A stretch of 6,521 nt of DNA, taken from contig DFIJ01000088.1 of assembly GCA_002372775.1 (NCBI GenBank), positions 1 to 6,521 of the forward strand. The letters are read 5' to 3'. The notes beneath the pieces are model-generated. The model did no database searches and was not told where the DNA came from. It saw only the letters and a list, made by a program, of their open reading frames with translations. Source of the DNA: Christensenella sp. UBA3700. GTDB lineage: Bacteria; Bacillota; Clostridia; Christensenellales; UBA3700. Both the position numbers and the translations under genes were made by a program. Positions 6,511 to 6,521 of this stretch are shown here, piece by piece; positions within the stretch are counted from its first letter, which is position 1, and each line of letters opens with the position of its first letter.

Positions 6511-6521
6511 TTAATCTCTAC

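Noticed and set aside
1..6521. CRISPR arrays, tRNA or rRNA genes, transposases and phage attachment sites
   Set aside because: I saw no repeat-spacer pattern, RNA gene or transposase. The genes leave only two short gaps, both described above.

Overview
The window is AT-rich (roughly two thirds A+T by eye). It uses the standard bacterial code: Trp is always TGG, and TAA and TGA act as stops. It has strong AAGGAGG-type ribosome binding sites, one well-supported TTG start, and AGA/ATA-rich codon use. This fits a low-GC Gram-positive lineage (Bacillota or a relative). I cannot name a genus. Every gene I can support lies on the minus strand, so reading in the direction of transcription runs from the right edge to the left.

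Right part (about 3889-6512): a perfect 11-bp hairpin with a 3-nt loop (6486-6510) sits just upstream of a complete P-type cation ATPase (3889-6456). The ATPase has ten membrane segments and all the phosphorylation-cycle motifs. Its TM4 motif is P-C-G-M, where the textbook calcium pump has P-E-G-L.

Middle (3826-3888): this short gap holds a good sigma-70-type promoter (TTGACT, 17 nt, TATTAT) whose -10 region lies inside a perfect 9-bp inverted repeat. It fires directly into the next gene.

Left part (1-3813): four tightly packed genes form one operon, with gaps of 2 nt, 2 nt and a 4-nt ATGA overlap. They encode (i) an FkbH-type HAD-IIIC protein, (ii) a stand-alone acyl carrier protein, (iii) a 105-residue three-helix membrane protein starting at TTG, and (iv) an MBOAT membrane O-acyltransferase of the AlgI/DltB type. 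The MBOAT gene runs off the left edge after 513 intact codons.

The operon has the logic of the Dlt system that puts D-alanine on teichoic acids: an activating enzyme, a carrier protein, a small membrane protein and an MBOAT. The D-alanine ligase (DltA) is replaced by an FkbH protein. Characterised FkbH relatives make glyceryl-S-ACP from 1,3-bisphosphoglycerate. The main hypothesis is therefore a pathway that moves a glyceryl (or related three-carbon) group from glycolysis via ACP to a polymer outside the membrane. The individual families are known. The combined reaction and its acceptor are inferred.
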